Source: Chrysophaeum taylorii
Taxonomy: Eukaryota; Sar; Pelagophyceae; Pelagomonadales; Pelagomonadaceae
NCBI GenBank assembly: GCA_029834535.1
Contig: JAQMWT010000377.1
Location: 43,750 to 107,749 of the forward strand
Direction: 5' to 3'
Length of the DNA: 64,000 bases
The notes below the pieces were generated by a model that saw only the letters and a list, made by a program, of their open reading frames with translations, was not told the DNA's origin and did not search any database. The position numbers were made by a program, and so were the translations under genes. Below, piece after piece: positions 49,001 to 57,942 of the stretch. Numbering within the stretch: the stretch's first letter is position 1; the number at the start of each line of letters is the position of its first letter.

Positions 49001-50388
49001 TCCAGTGCTTCAACCAGCGACACGGCTGGGGCCTCGACGCACCGCACCTCGAGGTCCTGACGCGCTACTTTGGCGACCATCACGTCGGCGCCAACGACAT
49101 CGAGGCCTTCTTCGAAAAACACAAAAAGCGCTATCCCGAACAACAACAACAACAACAACAACAACAAGACCGTCGCTACGCCATTCGCGACGACGACGAG
49201 GTCGACCTCAACGTCGCGCGACGCGACCCCGCCACGCTCGAGCGGCAATTCGAACGCCGCGATCCCCAAGGTACGGGCGCTGTCTCGCGTAAAGACTTCC
49301 TTCGCGTTGTCGCGGGCCTCGGCGTCGAGCACCGGGTTGACGACTTTGTACGCCTCGACGGACGCATCGACTACCGCGCTTTCTGCCGCGAGATCTGGTG
49401 GGGCGACCATCACGTGTCGCCGGAGCCCCGAGAGGACATCGACGACGACCGCTTCGATCGCCGCGCAGAGCTCAGGCGCTCGGCGCGCGCCATCTCGACC
49501 AAGCTCCGCCAGCAGCAGCAGAACGGCCTCGATCTCGTGCTCCCCTTCAAGATCAACGACCTCGCAGACAGCGGTCTGTTGTGCCCCTGTCCGCCTGACG
49601 CTGAACATTTTTGGCGCGCAGGATGCGTCTCCCTGCAGGAATTCCGAGACGCCCTCAATCGCCTCGACTTGGGCATATCGCAAGCGCACGTCGACGAATT
49701 CGCCGAGGTCTTCGCGGTTCCGGGCCGACCAGAAGTCTCATACGAGCGCTTCCTCAAGGTTTGTGTAGCGAGTTGTCGTTTCTCACTAGGAGCCTTGCAG
49801 TTTCTCAAGGATGCCGTGGCCGACCCCGAAGACACCATTAACTCGGCGTTCTCGCGGCCGCCTTCATACTTGGACCCGTACTCGGTCTGGCCCCAACAGC
49901 CGACGATGATGATGATGCCGCCGCCGCCGCAGCCGCCGCCGCCGCTTCCGCTTTGGGGGGCATGGCCCTCCGAGGCACCCGGTCGCTTCGTCCACGACCA
50001 CTCGACGGGCCTCGGAATGGTGATGATCCCCAAGCGATCGTCGCCCGCCCGGCCTGACTATGGTTGCGGCGGCGTCGCGAAATCCGACGCACACCCGTCG
50101 ACGCGATGGCGCGACTCGGTCCCGGCGAACGTTGTCGCACCCAAGCCGCGCCCACGATGGCACGACGAACCCGCGACAACGACAACAGCAGCAGCAGCAC
50201 ACTCGAGATTGGGCGACGCGGTCGACCACCGGCGAGCGACCCCCGCTGCTGCGGCGACGGCGGCCGTGAAAAAGGGTCCTACTCTCGAAGGTGCGCCCCG
50301 GGCGCCCCCCGATGCGGCGGATGATGCCGGCATCGAGGACGACGAGATCGCCGAGGCTGGAGTCCCCCCTCACAGCAGCAGCCATTAG
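46042..50388 (+). CDS. Giant MABP-like/EF-hand protein, 1448 aa, single exon
   Basis: Residues ~233-416 form a MABP-type beta domain (VSVSRAEEDDLRAQGYEAV, then DLLRGGGGGGTAANV, WYLRKRG, PVIDVRL, SSGVLRGARYLWIARS, DIFLWVQP), known from membrane-associated proteins. Around it lie many degenerate EF-hand pairs of calcyphosin-like type (e.g. VTANGSANLTLAELGSALR, DPQGTGAVSRKDFLRVVAG, GCVSLQEFRDALNRLDLG), most lacking a full set of Ca ligands. Low-complexity runs: poly-Asp near 46829-46858, poly-Gln near 49141-49167, and Pro/Met repeats in the C-terminus. No intron in 4.3 kb, unlike the other EF-hand gene here. Possibly a flagellar, cytoskeletal or membrane scaffold; role unknown. Confidence 0.8.
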   Translation: MEEIVESRLACLRRLVDGPEASDEAAFVPSAPEELRRRFSACVRLAARHRLGRVSAPDGCSEVVPFLKCMFEEREKLSCGALLDHLGAICGSWLDYEELVEVVDAIGADGSVTFVAVKNYVLHTAPEHVVEVAARVRRGLLEDQDEAAFSRLADKRSSVLSARKLHSWVVQHLELDLTKSEVVAVLRTFNEAAGVAENGADVDKAAFTQFLRTEGLMKRLLRRLATPTAPVVDVRVSVSRAEEDDLRAQGYEAVLDPIKHSCDDDDDDDDDARHPPCDLLRGGGGGGTAANVLNVGRHRACVWYLRKRGTRLRPVIDVRLESSRTNSALAVVGYTCVDKNLSSGVLRGARYLWIARSRGPLAVHGDRDLVDLKVTVGRAAVVDDPIHLPPDGSYVRVEGNVGGFGRSKYRDIFLWVQPREKRAATDVVPAAYAQWSPHRRRLECEVSCRHAVRTHAPPTPTGAPDLGGLFCRHTASGKLGKREFAKLLRDVGFNLEPADRDVLMSRLAVSSRAERVWIDLEDFRTCFALAERDLDEVAADLKRRIRHNNKTNAIRLVLDAVTANGSANLTLAELGSALRHVGHFLTQAELSRLAKRWSTSALDGEVDADAFLKFLEARSGDDDADNDDIARRSAARVQLAADAFRSYVLDAPKHFAQTYVRLSRTTHQRARPSPDEAQPPSAAETAWVALTQLRAQRLRRFAGVPLVMTMMGKKNSHRVGGDDRTATESLSLSTSAFLEADDLALALERQLQFAGVDRLAPVEYGMLVAVIATEGDRIDARSLAEFAEQPFRPIAELLRVLDHRVLRLGGDLLALYRDTARGEDVLGSLAQYRACLFDTLAQLGLVDDGGFPKRMSVDRLRREIVRAARHDEDDGVVARISLAEWCSLAQHAAADAERHPKHRVDAKAFVEGLCRLLAGDEAGGLLPILKPGAKNERRLGVACRDLARRIQRRDQHQDYGDWLRRELAAHDLPQSLPAPANVFQQLLQCFNQRHGWGLDAPHLEVLTRYFGDHHVGANDIEAFFEKHKKRYPEQQQQQQQQQDRRYAIRDDDEVDLNVARRDPATLERQFERRDPQGTGAVSRKDFLRVVAGLGVEHRVDDFVRLDGRIDYRAFCREIWWGDHHVSPEPREDIDDDRFDRRAELRRSARAISTKLRQQQQNGLDLVLPFKINDLADSGLLCPCPPDAEHFWRAGCVSLQEFRDALNRLDLGISQAHVDEFAEVFAVPGRPEVSYERFLKVCVASCRFSLGALQFLKDAVADPEDTINSAFSRPPSYLDPYSVWPQQPTMMMMPPPPQPPPPLPLWGAWPSEAPGRFVHDHSTGLGMVMIPKRSSPARPDYGCGGVAKSDAHPSTRWRDSVPANVVAPKPRPRWHDEPATTTTAAAAHSRLGDAVDHRRATPAAAATAAVKKGPTLEGAPRAPPDAADDAGIEDDEIAEAGVPPHSSSH

Positions 50389-50422
50389 GGTCAGTCAGTC
50401 AGCCATCAATAGAAAGAGAACA

Positions 50423-51385
50423 CTACTCAGGGTGGTGGTGGTGGTGTTGGGAGCTATTTCGCTCTTGCCACGAGCGCACCCTGTCGGGTTTCGAAGGCCG
50501 CTTCGGCTTTCGACTTTTCTTCTGCGCGGACGCGGGCCGTTGTTGGCTCTCGCCAGCAAAGACGCGCGTCACGAGAAAGTCGCGAACGTCGCCCTCGGCG
50601 GCGAGGAGGGCCTCGAGGAAGCCCGCGAGCGGTCGGAGCGCGTCGTCGAGACCAACCATGTCCTCGGTGAAGGACGGCACAACAATGACGTTGTGCGGGT
50701 GTTCCCGCATCTTGCGCTCGGTGTCCTCGACGACGATCGTGTTCGTCGCGTCGAAGCCCGCCCCCGCCTTTCCCAAAGTTCCCCAGATCTTCTCGAGATC
50801 CCGCATCGTGTCCCAGTGGTTCTCCCCGAGGGGGTCGACCTTGTTGAACTCGCGCTCGTAGAGTTCCACGTCCCTGCCGCCGCTAAGAGCGGTGATCGCC
50901 GGTCGCGCTGACGACTCGCGCATCGAAGTATAGAAGGCGAGCACGACCGACACGTTCGACAGCAGCCGGTCGACGAGCGCGCTCGCGTGCTCCCGCAGGT
51001 AGTAGTTCACGTCGTTCAGCTTCGCGTCGGGCGCGCGTCCGAGACGCTTCTTGCTTCGCACCAGCACCGTTCCGTTCATGTCGAGTAGAACCAGCACCTG
51101 CCTCCGCTGAGGCCTCATTATCGGGGGCTCCGGCGCCTCCTGTTTGCTCGCCGCCGCCAGGCGCTGCGCGAGCGTCGTGGTGCCCCCGAGGCTTAACGAC
51201 CCCAACCATAACGACTCGGTGCTGTTGCTCCCGTCGTCTGTCGTCTCGGCGCTCGTCGTCGCCGCTTCAAGAGACGCCGCCGCCGTCAATTCGCATCCTG
51301 CGAGGGCGGCCGCGCGCGCCAGACCGACTGCGCGCGCCCAACGCTCCTCGTCCTCCGTCTCATCATTCCGACCGCTCTGTGCCAT
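50423..51385 (-). CDS. HAD-superfamily, FCP1/NIF-like phosphatase with DMNGT motif, 320 aa
   Basis: Core at residues ~97-255: LVLLDMNGTVLVRSKK (motif I), FYTSMRESSARPAI (motif II region), and TNTIVVEDTERKMREHPHNVIVVPSF (motif IV region with ED and DT). This is the layout of FCP1-like homology proteins (NIF family). The second Asp of the DxDxT nucleophile motif is Asn (D-M-N-G-T), as in a plant/algal 'DLNG' subgroup, so the acid/base residue is changed and activity is uncertain. The N-terminal 90 residues are Ala/Thr/Ser-rich; the C-terminus is Lys/Arg-rich and ends in HHHHHPE. ATG at 51385, just 24 bp from the TRIM-like insertion. Confidence 0.75.
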   Translation of the reverse strand: MAQSGRNDETEDEERWARAVGLARAAALAGCELTAAASLEAATTSAETTDDGSNSTESLWLGSLSLGGTTTLAQRLAAASKQEAPEPPIMRPQRRQVLVLLDMNGTVLVRSKKRLGRAPDAKLNDVNYYLREHASALVDRLLSNVSVVLAFYTSMRESSARPAITALSGGRDVELYEREFNKVDPLGENHWDTMRDLEKIWGTLGKAGAGFDATNTIVVEDTERKMREHPHNVIVVPSFTEDMVGLDDALRPLAGFLEALLAAEGDVRDFLVTRVFAGESQQRPASAQKKSRKPKRPSKPDRVRSWQERNSSQHHHHHPE

Positions 51386-51409
51386 GCCCTTGAAAAATTA
51401 GGGCTTTTG

Positions 51410-51645
51410 CAAAAGGTGAGGGTAGGAATGCCGGTCCTGGTGTGTGGGAGTGTGCGGGGCTATATATACCCCTGTGCTTCCCCATCATAGTGAAACGTGA
51501 ACATCTGGGGCGAGTCAAGCATGTATGCGAGACGGTGGGGACCCAGCAGACGACGACGCCATCTGCTGGGCCCATAACCAAAAGGTGAGGGTAGGAATGC
51601 CGGTCCTGGTGTGTGCGAGTGCCCGGGGCTATATATACCCCTGTG
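51410..51645 (-). mobile_element. TRIM-like element, short copy (236 bp)
   Basis: Reverse orientation. The 67-bp repeats are at 51410-51476 and 51579-51645, flanked by ttttg at 51405-51409 and ttttg at 51646-51650, a perfect 5-bp target duplication. The interior (51477-51578) is deleted relative to the ~305-bp interior at 1763-2067 but keeps the purine tract (rc gatggggaag) and the end next to the left LTR (rc gttatgggccc). The internal deletion removes the box-B-like part. It inserted 20 bp upstream of the HAD phosphatase start codon. Confidence 0.8.
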
Positions 51646-51661
51646 TTTTGGAGTTTTTGGG

Positions 51662-51709
51662 CGCGAGAAGCTTCGAAGCTTCGAAGCTTCGAAGCTTCGA
51701 AGCTTCGAA
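51662..51709. repeat. (AAGCTTCG)n palindromic microsatellite
   Basis: Five to six copies of the octamer gaagcttc/gcttcgaa, so the whole block is its own reverse complement and contains a HindIII-type site in each copy. It is followed by a G run. Confidence 0.9.
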
Positions 51710-51763
51710 GGGGGGGGGTGCGACCCAAGGGTTTGTAAAAGTCGACTGCTAATAATCCAAACT

Positions 51764-52970
51764 ACTAATCGACAGATGTTTGTCTGTTTGTTCGTTTGTT
51801 TGTTTGTCTTTAAATGTCGACTGCTAAGAGGGGGGTGTGTGTGGGGGGCATGAATGATGTGGGTGGGTTCGTGGGGTAGGCGGGATGTGCCTGACGGGCG
51901 GAGTCTGTTTGTCTTTAAATGTCGACTGCTAAGAGGGGGGTGTGTGTGGGGACCATGAAGGATGTGGGTGGGTTTGTGGGGTATGAGGGATGTGCCTGAC
52001 GGGCGGAGATAATTTGTCCCTCGATTTAGGGTAAGGATTAGGTTGGCCCGCGAGCCAGACTGTGATCCTCCAAGCCGTCTACGGCGACCTCGCAGACTAT
52101 TTCCACGACCCTTGGCGGCTCTTTCGGCGCGCCATTCTCACACCCCGTCGAAACGATGTTGTCGATGCTGACAACGCGCGCATGACCGCGGCCTTTTTTT
52201 CCCGGAGACGAGGCGTCGGAGTTCTTTTCGGCCGACTAGGTTGGGTCGGAAGACGATGCCTCGCTCTCAAGAGTCGAGTTTTGAACTCCCTGACAACCAA
52301 CGGCATGCTGACTTTGATCGCGAGCTTAAAGTCTTCGCAACCTCGACCCGTCGCACGGCCACTGCAACGGTACCAGATACGTGATCGATCGTGTCGTTGT
52401 CACCGAGGCTCCTCCAACCTGTATCCCTTAAGGCCCGCCTACGCCAAACGATCAACAAGAGCCAGGACCAGACGCCCCGCGAGGTCCGCGTCCTCTTGCC
52501 CACAAGCCCGTCTTCTGTCACGTCCAGCTCTACGTGGCTCTCTGTCGATCGGCAACCCCGAGAATATGCTCTTCTGAGTCGACGACTCCACCCTACCCCA
52601 CACGTGCTGCGCAATACCGATAAGCCCCCTCCCGGCGTCTACACGCGCACTGTAGGTGAGCTTACTGGGACCACGTGGACTTACTGGGGTTTGAGATTGT
52701 GACTAGGTGAATATAGTGACAAGGTGAACTTACTGGGACCAGGTGCTTACTGGGGGTTTTAGAGTAAACTGAAAGGTTAGCGGCGTGTGCGGATCGAAGC
52801 AGCTTAGATTGGTGGAGGCGACAGCGACGAGCTCGAAGGTACGCCGAACTTACTGGGGTTAGAGATTGGGACTAGGTGAACTTACTGACCAGGTGAACTT
52901 ACTGGGACCAGGTGAACTTACTGGGGTTAGAGATTGGGACTAGGTGAACTTACTGGCCTGCACTTGTTAA
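51764..52970 (+). pseudogene. Helitron helicase C-terminal fragment, seventh copy
   Basis: The 5' terminus ctactaatcgacagatgtttg lies at about 51765. A 105-bp tandem duplication (51801-52009) is inserted in the leader. The helicase-like part starts at 52062 (ILQAVYGDLADYF...RAILTPR), and the tail ends in ggcctgcacttgttaa at 52970. It shares the usual lesions, with extra point differences (ccttggcgg, ctttcggcg), and diverges more than the tandem units do from each other. Confidence 0.8.
51801..52009. repeat. Two-copy ~105-bp tandem duplication
   Basis: Units begin tgtttgtctttaaatgtcga at 51801 and 51906 and end in gtgcctgacgggcggag. They differ at a handful of positions. The motif gtcgactgctaa also occurs just upstream at 51740. 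Confidence 0.85.
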
Positions 52971-53050
52971 AGTCTAACAGTCCGTTGAGTCCCGCCAAAA
53001 GCAATAAATGTCTCGCTCCTCGAGGTCTGTCGCCCGCCTTTGAGTGGCGA

Positions 53051-53305
53051 ATGCAGGTCGGTGAGGGCGGCGTGCGGCGGCGGCAGGTCGAGAACGAGCC
53101 GCCCGAGTTCGAGAAGCGCGCCGAGAAGCCCATCACTGAAGAGGAGGCTCTGGCGAGGTTGTCCAGTTTCATAGCCACGGCCGCAAACGGCGGTCCGTTC
53201 GCGCCGCGAGACGACGTCCTCGCGCGGCTCCACATGATCCACAAAGCAATGAGTCGCGAAGCACCATCGCAGCCCAAGAAGCAGCGCAGAGAGTCGGCGC
53301 CCTGA
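53051..53305 (+). CDS. Small charged protein, 84 aa
   Basis: ATG at 53051 starts MQVGEGGVRRRQVENEPPEF, then EKRAEKPITEEEALARLSSF, a helical region (DDVLARLHMIHKAMS) and a basic tail (QPKKQRRESAP). Balanced composition supports a real gene, but no family is recognised. The preceding 80 bp to the Helitron tail would be its promoter/5' leader. The frame is open further upstream into the repeat, without meaning. Confidence 0.5.
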   Translation: MQVGEGGVRRRQVENEPPEFEKRAEKPITEEEALARLSSFIATAANGGPFAPRDDVLARLHMIHKAMSREAPSQPKKQRRESAP

Positions 53306-53558
53306 ACGAAGGTATGCGCGCAGAAAGGAGGTTTTGCTCCGAAGGCAAACGACGGAGACGTCCACCGGCTGCCTGAAATACATAGTGTGCGGATTGGACT
53401 CCTCGCGGAGTGAGTGGCTCCACCCCTCGCATTGCGCTCTTCGGTATGTTTGGTGAAACCCTTGGCACCTAGTTCCAGAAGAATCAAATAGGGAGGGTTT
53501 TGTATGAAAAGTGATTTGAATCGGGGTGTTATTATTAGTCCGTCGACGCTGAGGTTGG
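53306..53558. other. Short intergenic region
   Basis: No supported coding frame on either strand. It contains the likely promoter of the transporter gene. Confidence 0.4.
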
Positions 53559-55118
53559 ATGGAAGGCGAGCAGCAGGAGGAGCGGCTTGTCGATGCAGAA
53601 GTTGCCGAGCAGCAGCGGAAGGGCGGCGACACCGTCCTGGGCCCAGCCGTGGGAAATTTTAGCGTTCAATACAATTTCCAGACGATCGCGATTGCGCTGA
53701 CCATCGCGAAGCGAAGCTCGGCAACCCCCCAGCGCGGGTGGGTAAACCAGCAGTGCAAGAGCGCGGTGTTCATCGGGTGCATCCTGGGCCAGTGCTGCAT
53801 GGGTTACGTCGGGGACTTGGTCGGGCGCGAGCCCGCGCTTCGGATGACGCTCGCGCTGTCGGCGTTTGGCGCGGCGATGTCCGCCGCGTTGCCCTGGGGC
53901 GACGCGACCACCGTCTACATCATCATCATCGCGTGTCGCTTCGTCATTGGGTTCGGACTGGGAGGCGTCTACCCCCTCAGCGCGACGAGCGCAGCCGAGG
54001 CCGACGACGACGACGCGAATTGCGGAGAGGCGTCGAGCGAGGGCTGGCGCAAGGCGGAGGCGGCGGCTCGCGCGGCCGACGCCTTCTTCTGGCAGACTCC
54101 CGGCCAGATGGCGCCATACCTCGTCGCCATCGTGCTGCGTGCTGTGATGCAGTCGGAAGACGAGTCCCTCCAATGGCGTCTTCTCCTCGGCATCGGCGCG
54201 CTTCCGGCGACCACGGTCGTCCTTCTCAACAGGCCTAAGACTAAAGCCCCCCACGTCTCGAAGACGCTCAAAACCAACAAGGCCCTCTCCGCGACGCTGC
54301 GGGACCCCGCGACCTGGCGTAAAATGGCCGGCACGGGCGGCGGCTGGTTGCTGTACGATATCGCCTTCTACGGCATGACCCTCATGGGACCGGCCGTCGT
54401 CGCCACCTGCTTTAAGGGCCAAGAGTCCATCATGGACGAGGCCTGGCAGCAGCTCGTCGCCCTCAGCTTCGGCATGCCGGCGGTTCTGTCGACGACCGCG
54501 CTGATCCGCCGCGGCGTCGACCCCAAGTTCCTCCAGTACGCCGGCTTCTACCTCATGGTCGCCGCGTATCTGGTGCGGTCCCTTTCTATTTTGTGGTGGA
54601 CACACCATCTTTTCTTATTCTTCTTCTTCTTCTTCGCAGGCCTTCGTCGCGCTCCGGATAGCCAACGCGGGCGGCTGGCTTCTCTTTGCCGTCTACTGCT
54701 CCATTAACTTCTGCCTCAACTTTGGCCCGAACGTGCGTGAAAGTTAACGCCAGAGCCTATTCGCAAAGTATCGCAGGTCACGACCTTTGTGCTACCCTCG
54801 GCTACCTACCCCCGCGAAACGCGCTCCACGCTCAACGGCGCCTCGAGCGCCCTCGGCAAGCTCGGCGCCGTCATCGGAACAGAGGCCCTGCCCGTGCTCA
54901 ACAATGCCGTCTCCCTCAACGCGGTCCTCTTCGCCTGTGCCGGCGTCGCCCTCGTGGGCGCGCTCATCACTCACCTCTGCGTCGACGACGTCCTCCAAAT
55001 CGACCACAAACCCGAAGCGGTCCCTTGTCATGATCGAAACGACGGCGACAACAACACGACCCGCTCTGTTTTAGCATCGCGGGAAGATGAAGGGACTGAG
55101 TACGTCCATCTCACGTGA
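53559..55118 (+). CDS. MFS transporter, inorganic phosphate/organic cation-like, 3 exons, 482 aa
   Basis: Exons 53559-54572, 54640-54732, 54777-55118; introns of 67 and 44 bp, GT-AG, phase 0. About 12 helices. MFS loop signatures: GYVGDLVGREPALR between helices 2 and 3 (G-x3-D-x2-GR), RFVIGFGLGGVYPLSA in helix 4, and FGPNVTTFVLPSATYPRETRSTLNG, which is restored by splicing and is the hallmark of the Pho84-type phosphate:H+ symporter group. It has an acidic loop (EADDDDANCGE) and the mid-loop with WRLLLGIGALPA. Substrate is likely phosphate but not provable here. Acidic C-terminal tail. Confidence 0.85.
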
Positions 55119-55860
55119 TCGACCAACCTCAATGGATCGGACGGACGAGTAGCACCTAGGAGACACCCTCCTCGATCGAGTAGCTTGGAAATAAAATAAA
55201 ACAAAATTAAATAAAATTAAATTAAATGAAATTAAATGAAATTAAATAAAATAAAATACACCCGCGTCGTCAACTATCTTCTGTTCTACTATCGACCTCG
55301 TGGGCAGTGAGTGCTAGTAAACATCCGGCGGGGTGCGGAGGCTGGATTTTTTGTCCGCCTTTTGATATGAGAGAAGATGTCCTTCTTTCAAGCTTGTCGT
55401 CACTCGGGCGAGATGGATTCGGCCGACTCCGCCCTGCTGGCATCCTGCCGCGCCTTGCGTCTTTGTCGTCGTCTCTTCCGCGCCACAAAACTCGTGTGCT
55501 TGCGTCTTGGCTGCTTCGTGTGTTAAAACAGAGTCGAATGCACGCCTCTCAATCCGGGTTGCACGCACGTCGGCCGCTCCGGACGCTGCTGCGTTCAATC
55601 ATGTCCCTTGGATCTGACCACCGAGCCCCCTCGGATATGTATTGTGTGGTGCGTCCGGTCAACATAGAGCATAATATTCCAGTGCCGGCGGCAGCACCCT
55701 TGGGTGCCGACGACATTTCGAGGCGACGAGGCTGCGGTCACGGAACAAGGCCAGGGAGCCGCGCAACGAGCATTCCGGTGCTGACGCTTGCAGCCTCTCC
55801 CGAAGTTGCCGACGTCTCAGCAACTCGCGGACCAAAGGCACGAAGGACGGCAGAGTCCCA
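55119..55860. other. Intergenic with AT-rich (AAATT/AAATA)n repeat
   Basis: 55188-55259 is an A/T-only run of aaataaaatt-type pentamers, unusual for this GC-rich region. A plus frame is open from 55307 for 316 codons, but its first half has no protein-like pattern. I see no defined gene. Confidence 0.4.
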
Positions 55861-56432
55861 AACAAGATATCGCGCCTTGCGAGATCGCGCGGCGTTACGA
55901 GGCGACGCGGTTGTCGTTGCGAGGGCGGCGAAGGACGCGCAGCGTAAGTCCGCGACTCGAACCGCGCACCATAACGTCGCGAGCGAACCCAATGTCTTGC
56001 GGCTGGAGGAGCAACGAGGCTGCGGTCTCGATGGCGCACGACGACATGGAACGCAACGCCGTGGCGGGGAGCCTCGTGCCCGCGACCGAATCCGAAGACG
56101 ACGATGCCCTCAGCGCCAGGGGGAGAAAGTAATGCGGCAGGTCAATTTGAGGATGACAACCAAGCTGCGGCGCGATGGGAACAGTCAACAATCGCGAAGC
56201 GTCGACACCGCCACATTCTTCGTCGCACGATCCTTAAAAAAATCAACGCAACTTTAAGCGAGAAGAGATAATCGCGCGACGCTGGGGATGCGAGAGTTGC
56301 GAAAGACGCTCTTCGCGACTCGAAGCGAATATCGTGCATTACGGGCGGAGGGCGATAGCGCTGCGACCACGAGGGCGGCGAAGGACGCAGAGCACAAGGC
56401 CGCGACTCGACGCGTAGCCAAGAAGTTCTAGG
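55861..56432 (+). pseudogene. Duplicated fragment of an Ala/Arg-rich helical coding sequence
   Basis: Two related segments read RYRALRDRAALRGD...RAAKDAQRKSATR (about 55866-55960) and YRALRAEGDSAATTRAAKDAEHKAATRR (about 56332-56432). They share gagggcggcgaaggacgc at the DNA level. The frames are separated by stops and there is no clear start. They look like remnants of a duplicated coiled-coil-like unit; the source gene is unknown. Confidence 0.35.
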
Positions 56433-56599
56433 CTTTGCAGCCAGGCGGCTCACGCACGACAACGCCCACGGCATATACGGAGGGTGGGGGGGGCAGTTGA
56501 CAACAACACTTTGTCTTATGAAGAGAATGAAGTTGTCTTCCGTGGACGCTGCGATGCCATCTTTTTCATAGCTGTCATCTGCCAGGCGTTGACTTCTTC

Positions 56600-57765
56600 G
56601 AGCGAGACAATAAGGTGTCTGAAACATCTCGCCGAGGCCGAGACCTACGGCAACTCAATTCGTAAAAGCTCCACACGAGCTTCATCGACGCATACGGGCG
56701 TTAACCAAACAGAACTCTCGCTCTGCTCGACGAGATGCGGCAGCGTGACGACCTCACGCCAAACGTCATCACGTACAACAACGCTGTGGTCTCGGCTTGT
56801 TGGAAGCGCAATCAGTGGGAGGTTGCGCTCGCGGTGCTCGACGATATGCGACAAGACGGCATCGTGCCGGACCTGACCACGTACTTCGCGGAATAAATCT
56901 CGGCATGCGCGAAGGGAAACCAGATGGATAAGGAACTGGCGCTCTTCGCTGAAATGCGGAAACGGGACGATCTCGAGCCGGACATTTTATTTCACGTTCA
57001 AGGTCGCGATCTCTTCCTGTGGGAAGGCAAACCAGTAGGAGAAGGCGCTTGCGCTCCTCGATGAGATGAGACAACGTGACCGCCTCGAGTCGAGCGTGAT
57101 GACATTTGGTGCTGCGATCTCGGCTCGCGAGAAGAGCGATCGTGAGAGAAGGCTGTCTCGCTGCTCAATGAAATGCGGCAAGATGGTGTTGCGCCAAATG
57201 TGGTCGTCACATACAGTAAATGTGGTAACATACAGTTCCGCGATCTCGGCATGTGGAAAGCAGCCAGTGGGAGACGGCGCTCGCGTAGCTCTGCGACGTG
57301 CAACGATGTGGTCTCGAGCATGTGATGTGATGTGATGTCATACGGTGCTGTGATCTCGTCGACTTGCGCGAACGAAGCGTCGCTAGTGAGAGACAGCGTT
57401 CGAGTTGCTCGACCACTTGCAGCAACGCGATCATCTCGAACCGGACGTGATCACGTACAATGCTGTCAATTATTCGTCGCGCGAGAAACGTAGCCAGCAC
57501 GAACAGGAGGCGCTCACGTGGAAGAAAGCCAAGCCCTGCGCCGCTCGAAGAGATGCGACAAGGTGACCGTGTGGCGCGCGACCACGTACTGTGCCGCCGC
57601 TATCTCGGCGTGAAAGAGACGGGCGGCCCGTAGGAGGAGCGAGTGCTTGCGCTGCTCGATGAAATGCGGCGACGAGATCGTGCCGGACGTGATCACGTCC
57701 AGTGCTGCGATCGCGGCGTGCGAAAAGGGTAATCATTCAGTCGGAGATGGCCCTCGAGCTGCTGC
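56600..57765 (+). pseudogene. Pentatricopeptide-repeat (PPR) gene, heavily frameshifted
   Basis: PPR motifs are clear at 56725-56895: DEMRQRDDLTPNVITYNNAV, then SACWKRNQWEVALAVLDDMR, then DGIVPDLTTY. A third unit (SACAKGNQMDKELALFAEMR, KRDDLEPD) follows after a TAA at 56894-56896. Further degraded units are seen downstream (LDEMRQRDRLESSVMTF; VVTYSSAISACGK; LVRDSV), each in a new frame. Human-type PPR proteins bind organellar RNA. With at least five lesions this copy is dead unless many tiny introns restore it, which I could not make work. Confidence 0.7.
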
Positions 57766-57771
57766 TCGATG

Positions 57772-57855
57772 AGAAGCGAAGCGAAGCGAAGCGAAGCGAA
57801 GCGAAGCGAAGCGAAGCGAAGCGAAGCGAAGCGAAGCGAAGCGAAGCGAAGCGAC
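57772..57855. repeat. (GCGAA)n pentanucleotide microsatellite
   Basis: About 16 uninterrupted copies of gcgaa, directly after the last degraded PPR segment. Confidence 0.95.
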
Positions 57856-57942
57856 AAAGTGACCACCAACGCTTTTTGACTCGTCATTAGTTAGACCCAA
57901 CGGCTTCCCAACGGCTTAGCTTATTCTGAGTGTTTGTTGTTG

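Noticed and set aside
48229-49689. 486-codon minus frame inside the 1448-residue gene
   Set aside because: It is rich in Val/Leu/Glu/Ala only because it mirrors the sense frame; no start context or domain is evident.
53535-54608. 357-codon minus frame
   Set aside because: Antisense to exon 1 of the MFS transporter, which has clear helices and family motifs.
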